Positions 6,079 through 9,238 of a stretch of DNA of 9,238 nt are shown in pieces. The translations under genes were made by a program, and so were the position numbers. The notes beneath the pieces were generated by a model, which was not told where the DNA came from, ran no database searches, and saw only the letters and a list, made by a program, of their open reading frames with translations. Origin of the DNA: an uncultured Erysipelotrichaceae bacterium (GTDB lineage Bacteria; Bacillota_I; Bacilli_A; RFN20; CAG-826); the NCBI GenBank assembly GCA_902782395.1, contig CACZNF010000039.1, forward strand, positions 1 through 9,238, read 5' to 3'. Numbering within the stretch: the stretch's first letter is position 1; each line of letters starts with the position of its first letter.

Positions 6079-8332
6079 CTGGGCGATAAGTTAAATCTTT
6101 TTGGGTGGCTAAATATTCTCTTGTCATATTGCGGAGCGCGCCACTACCAAAGCCATGAATGATTCTTACTTGTGATAAGTGTTTTAAGCGACAGTTATCT
6201 AAATATTTGGTCAATGCGTTTTTAGCTTCTTCTAAACGCATGCCAATCATATTGAGTTCGATGCCCACTTTAGTGTTGATGGCTAAATCATAATTAGTCT
6301 TCTTCACTTTACTAGTGCCCACTTTTGGTTTGGACACTTTGTGTAATTTGTTTTTATCGACATCAAAAGAGAAGCCAGAGTCAGAGACGATATGGGCTTT
6401 ATTGCCTTTAATTCTCATGACTTTGCCGTTTAAGTTCATGCTTGGAATAGAAACATAGTCATTAACGTTAATCTCTTCGTTATAGACTTCTTCCTCTTCT
6501 CTTTCCTCTAATTCTTCGAGTTCTTTTTTAAGTTCGATGACTTCGTGAACTTTCATATCAGAGTTATGCATTTTAGAAATGATATCGGAAATTTCTTTCT
6601 TTGCTTTAGCAATGAGTTCTTCTTTTTCCTCTTTAACGTCTTTCATCATGTTTTCTTTTTTAGATTCAAAGAGTTCCTCATCGTTATTAAGTTTCTTTTC
6701 TCTTCTATCAAGATCCGCTTGTTGTTTTTCTAAAGCGTCTTGTAATTTATTTGCTTCTTCGACTTTCTTTTGCAGAATATCTAAAAGTTCACTAGTGTCA
6801 TTAGTTTCATTTTGTTTTAAGAAAGCATGGGCTTTTTCAATAATCTTAGCGTCTATTCCATATCTAGACGCCACTTCTAAAGCATAGCTTTTACCTGGTA
6901 CACCTTGTTTAAAACGATAGGTTGGTTTGAGGTTTTCTTCATCAAATATCATTGATGCGTTAGCGATGTTTTTGCTTAAGAAGGCATATTCTTTCATCGC
7001 TGCAAAGTGTGAGGAAATCATCGCCAAAGCGTGTTTCTCTTCTAAATATTTAGTAACTTCCACAGCGAGAGCTTCACCTTCTTTAGGGTCAGTACCTGTA
7101 CCAAGTTCGTCTAACAAGACTAGGTCTTTACCACCGACTGCGTGAATGATTTCACCAATTTGGGAAATATGAGCGGAGAAGGTTGATAGATTATCACTTA
7201 ATGATTGGTTATCACCAATATCGATAAATATATGTTTAAAATAACCAATCTTGGCTTGACGGACTGGCACCATTAAGCCAGATTGATGCATGAGGGTTAA
7301 CAAACCCACTGTTTTTAAAGAGACAGTTTTACCACCAGCGTTAGGACCAGAAATAATGATGATTGGTTCTTCTTCACTTAATGCATAAGAATTAGCCACC
7401 ACTTTCTTAGGATCGATTAATGGGTGTCTAGCGGATTCTAAAATAACTTCTTGTTTATCACTACATTCAGCGATATCGCCGTTTATTTCATTTCCATACA
7501 TCGCTTTAGCGCTTAAGAAGTCTAATTTCGCAATAATCTTGTTATTAGTGATGATTTCTCCTTCTTGAAGGAGCACTAAGGCGGTTAGGGCTTTTAAAAT
7601 CTTTCTAATCTCTTCATTTTCTTGCACTTTTAAAGCAGTGATTTCGTTATTAATTTGAACAATTTCTAAAGGTTCAATGAAGGTAGTATTACCACTATCG
7701 GAGACGTCATAGACGATACCAGAGACTCTGCTCTTATCCACTGTTTTAACTGGTAAAACAAAGTGACCATCACGGATGGTAATATTGTCGTCATTTAAAT
7801 ACTTACCATATGCGAAGGCTAATGAAGCAATCTTACTTTGTAAGGTAGCCTCAGCTTTCTTTAATGATTTACGAATTTGATTTAAATCAGGAGAAGCATT
7901 ATCCGCGACTGTTAATGAATTAGTGATGACACGGTGAATTTCTTTTTCTAAATTACTTAAATCAATAAAGCCGCTTGTCATCTCATTAGTGCGAGGATAC
8001 ATGTTATCTAGTTTCTTAAGAAACGCACTGATTTTACCAATCGTTAAAACATCTTCCGCAATAAGAGATAAGTCTCTTGGTGTTAATAGACCAGTTTTCT
8101 TTGCTAAATCAATTAACACTAAGGCGTTAGCGGAAGTATGGATAGGTAAAGGACCAAATCTCACGATGATGGAACTAATTTCCTTTAAATCCTCAAGAGC
8201 GTTTTTAACAGCGTCCGCACTATCGTACATCTTGAGTTCATCGATATAGACTTTAGCGAGTTCGGTTTTCGCATATTCTAAGAGATGGTCTTTAATTTTA
8301 TTAAATTCAAATGTTTCGTAAATGTTTTGCAT
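6029..8332 (-). CDS. mutS2: MutS2 family ATPase with KOW and Smr domains
   Basis: MutS2 is a dimeric MutS-like ATPase without the mismatch-recognition domain. It has been linked to suppression of recombination and, in Bacillus subtilis, to rescue of collided ribosomes. The 767 residues are close to the usual length. In order: N-terminal core and lever helices (1 to about 300), Walker A GPNAGGKT (329-336), Walker B LVLLDELGTGTDP (404-416), a long charged coiled coil (about 500-615), a KOW-like beta segment (about 621-666) and a C-terminal Smr domain (about 690-767). HGFGSGALR (726-734) is intact, but the usual LDLRG motif reads LNMIG (693-697), so the Asp and Arg are replaced. The start fits the family (TLEF-like TFEF at 7-10). 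There is no ribosome-binding site, and an extended -10 box ends 7 nt before the ATG, suggesting a leaderless mRNA. Its stop overlaps the detached uvrC ATG. Confidence 0.96.
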   Translation of the reverse strand: MQNIYETFEFNKIKDHLLEYAKTELAKVYIDELKMYDSADAVKNALEDLKEISSIIVRFGPLPIHTSANALVLIDLAKKTGLLTPRDLSLIAEDVLTIGKISAFLKKLDNMYPRTNEMTSGFIDLSNLEKEIHRVITNSLTVADNASPDLNQIRKSLKKAEATLQSKIASLAFAYGKYLNDDNITIRDGHFVLPVKTVDKSRVSGIVYDVSDSGNTTFIEPLEIVQINNEITALKVQENEEIRKILKALTALVLLQEGEIITNNKIIAKLDFLSAKAMYGNEINGDIAECSDKQEVILESARHPLIDPKKVVANSYALSEEEPIIIISGPNAGGKTVSLKTVGLLTLMHQSGLMVPVRQAKIGYFKHIFIDIGDNQSLSDNLSTFSAHISQIGEIIHAVGGKDLVLLDELGTGTDPKEGEALAVEVTKYLEEKHALAMISSHFAAMKEYAFLSKNIANASMIFDEENLKPTYRFKQGVPGKSYALEVASRYGIDAKIIEKAHAFLKQNETNDTSELLDILQKKVEEANKLQDALEKQQADLDRREKKLNNDEELFESKKENMMKDVKEEKEELIAKAKKEISDIISKMHNSDMKVHEVIELKKELEELEEREEEEVYNEEINVNDYVSIPSMNLNGKVMRIKGNKAHIVSDSGFSFDVDKNKLHKVSKPKVGTSKVKKTNYDLAINTKVGIELNMIGMRLEEAKNALTKYLDNCRLKHLSQVRIIHGFGSGALRNMTREYLATQKDLTYRPGGEHEGGGGCTVVLFK

Positions 8333-8339
8333 ACGCTTT

Positions 8340-8348
8340 ATTTTAGCA
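8340..8348 (-). promoter_or_regulatory. Extended -10 promoter of mutS2 (leaderless)
   Basis: On the minus strand TGC precedes TAAAAT (8340-8345, 5 of 6), forming a TGn extended -10 box. No good -35 box is present at 16-18 nt, which extended -10 promoters can do without. Initiation about 7 nt downstream falls at the mutS2 ATG itself. Confidence 0.5.
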
Positions 8349-8380
8349 TAACAAAAATAAATTTTTCATAGTTAAAAAAG

Positions 8381-8389
8381 TGATATGAT
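8381..8389 (+). promoter_or_regulatory. Extended -10 promoter of rnhC (leaderless)
   Basis: TGA followed by TATGAT (8384-8389, 5 of 6) forms an extended -10 box. Initiation about 7 nt downstream falls at or next to the rnhC ATG at 8397. No Shine-Dalgarno sequence is present, and the nearest -35-like sequence (ttttca, 8363-8368) is 15 nt away, shorter than usual. Confidence 0.5.
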
Positions 8390-8396
8390 ATTTAAT

Positions 8397-9238
8397 ATGA
8401 GCAAAGAGATTGTTTCATTCCCTATTACAATTGAACAAACAAGTGAAATCATGACCTTTTATCGTGCTTATGAAAAGGTAAATAATGGGGCTTATATTCT
8501 CTTTCAAGCGGAGTATTCTGGTGTCATTATCACCATCTATCACGATAAAAAAGGTAAACACAAAATTGTCTTTATGGGTCAAGATGCTTTAATTGAGGCT
8601 AAAAAATGGAATGAAAACGCTGAAGTAAAAGAAGAAAAGAAAGAAGAGCCTAAGGGCTGGCTTTGTAAAGATAACCAAATTGGTAGCGACGAAGTCGGTG
8701 TCGGTGATTTCCTTCTTCCTGTCGTTGTTGTGGCCGCTTTTGTGCGTGGTAAAGACCTCAAAGATTTAGAACTATTCGGCGTTAAAGATAGCAAGAAACT
8801 CACTGATGAAAAGATTAGAGAAATTGCCCCCGCTTTGATTAAGAGATTCCATATCTTTAGTAAACTAAAATTACCAAACGATCACTATAATGAATTAATC
8901 GCAGAGGGCGAAAACTTGAAGAGCATCAAAGCCAAGATGCATAACCGCGCCTTGCTTAATGTCTTTAAGAAAGTTCCTGATACGAGAAATATCTTCGTGG
9001 ATCAATTTGTGGCAGAATCTAAATACTTTGCTTATTTAAACGACCCAAAAGAACAAAAGATTATTAACATTACCTTTAAAACCAAAGGTGAATCATATTA
9101 TCCGTGTGTTGCTTTAGCAAGTTGTATTGCTAGATATGCCTTTTTGTTAGAAAAAGACGCCTTAGAAAAGAAATATGCAGGAAATCGAAAATTAAAAATG
9201 ATCGAACAAGAAAATTTAGAATTACTTCAAGAAATAAC
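8397..9238 (+). CDS. rnhC: Ribonuclease HIII, 3' end cut by the window edge
   Basis: RNase HIII degrades the RNA strand of RNA-DNA hybrids such as R-loops and primers. 280 codons are present and the frame is still open at the right edge; the family is about 300 residues, so little is missing. Residues 1 to about 70 form the TBP-like substrate-binding domain that separates HIII from HII. A charged linker follows (about 72-86), then the catalytic core beginning IGSDEVGVGDF (95-105) with Asp98 and Glu99. GVKDSKKLTDEKI (128-140), MHN (181-183), VDQF with Asp202, and GES with Glu232 complete the expected D-E-D-E set. The start matches the family. There is no ribosome-binding site. It diverges from mutS2 across 64 bp, as rnhC lies beside the mutS2 cluster in Bacillus subtilis. 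Confidence 0.95.
   Translation, partial: MSKEIVSFPITIEQTSEIMTFYRAYEKVNNGAYILFQAEYSGVIITIYHDKKGKHKIVFMGQDALIEAKKWNENAEVKEEKKEEPKGWLCKDNQIGSDEVGVGDFLLPVVVVAAFVRGKDLKDLELFGVKDSKKLTDEKIREIAPALIKRFHIFSKLKLPNDHYNELIAEGENLKSIKAKMHNRALLNVFKKVPDTRNIFVDQFVAESKYFAYLNDPKEQKIINITFKTKGESYYPCVALASCIARYAFLLEKDALEKKYAGNRKLKMIEQENLELLQEI

Noticed and set aside
8579..8803. 74-codon minus-strand frame opposite rnhC
   Set aside because: It lies entirely within the conserved rnhC coding region and is low-complexity Ser/Thr-rich.

Overview
The window looks like chromosomal DNA from a low-GC, AT-rich Gram-positive bacterium of the Bacilli/Mollicutes-related type. Signs of this are a perfect CIRCE operator, a short ClpB without the N-terminal domain as in mycoplasmas, MutS2 and RNase HIII, strong AAGGAGG ribosome-binding sites, and only TAA stops at complete gene ends. 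A Trp codon checked in the lipoprotein gene is TGG, and no TGA recoding is needed. I cannot name the genus.

Layout: every gene but the last is on the minus strand. Reading right to left: rnhC (RNase HIII, plus strand, cut by the right edge) diverges from mutS2 across 64 bp. The mutS2 stop overlaps an orphan uvrC-like start codon, and the rest of uvrC follows in another frame. Next comes tRNA-Arg(UCU) with a hairpin-rich trailer and terminator, then CIRCE-controlled clpB with its own strong terminator, then a gene for a secreted lipoprotein of unknown function. At the left edge are the promoter, a probable operator and the first six codons of another gene, perhaps an ABC transporter ATPase.

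Functionally, the right half is a nucleic-acid maintenance cluster (RNase HIII, MutS2, UvrC), clpB is a heat-shock disaggregase gene, and the left end is envelope or transport related. In Bacillus subtilis rnhC also lies divergently beside a zapA-cvpA-polX-mutS2 run; here the three genes in between are absent.

The most notable observation is at the mutS2/uvrC junction. A start codon (TAATG overlap, encoding MKERIA) is followed directly by sequence matching the region just after the GIY-YIG tyrosines of UvrC, in a different frame. This looks like a deletion of roughly 80 bp, or an assembly collapse, that removed the GIY and YVG motifs and frameshifted the gene. Other points of interest are two divergent extended -10 promoters that would give leaderless mRNAs, a palindromic operator-like site at the left edge, and a -35 element lying inside CIRCE. 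I found no CRISPR array, insertion sequence, phage gene or defence system.
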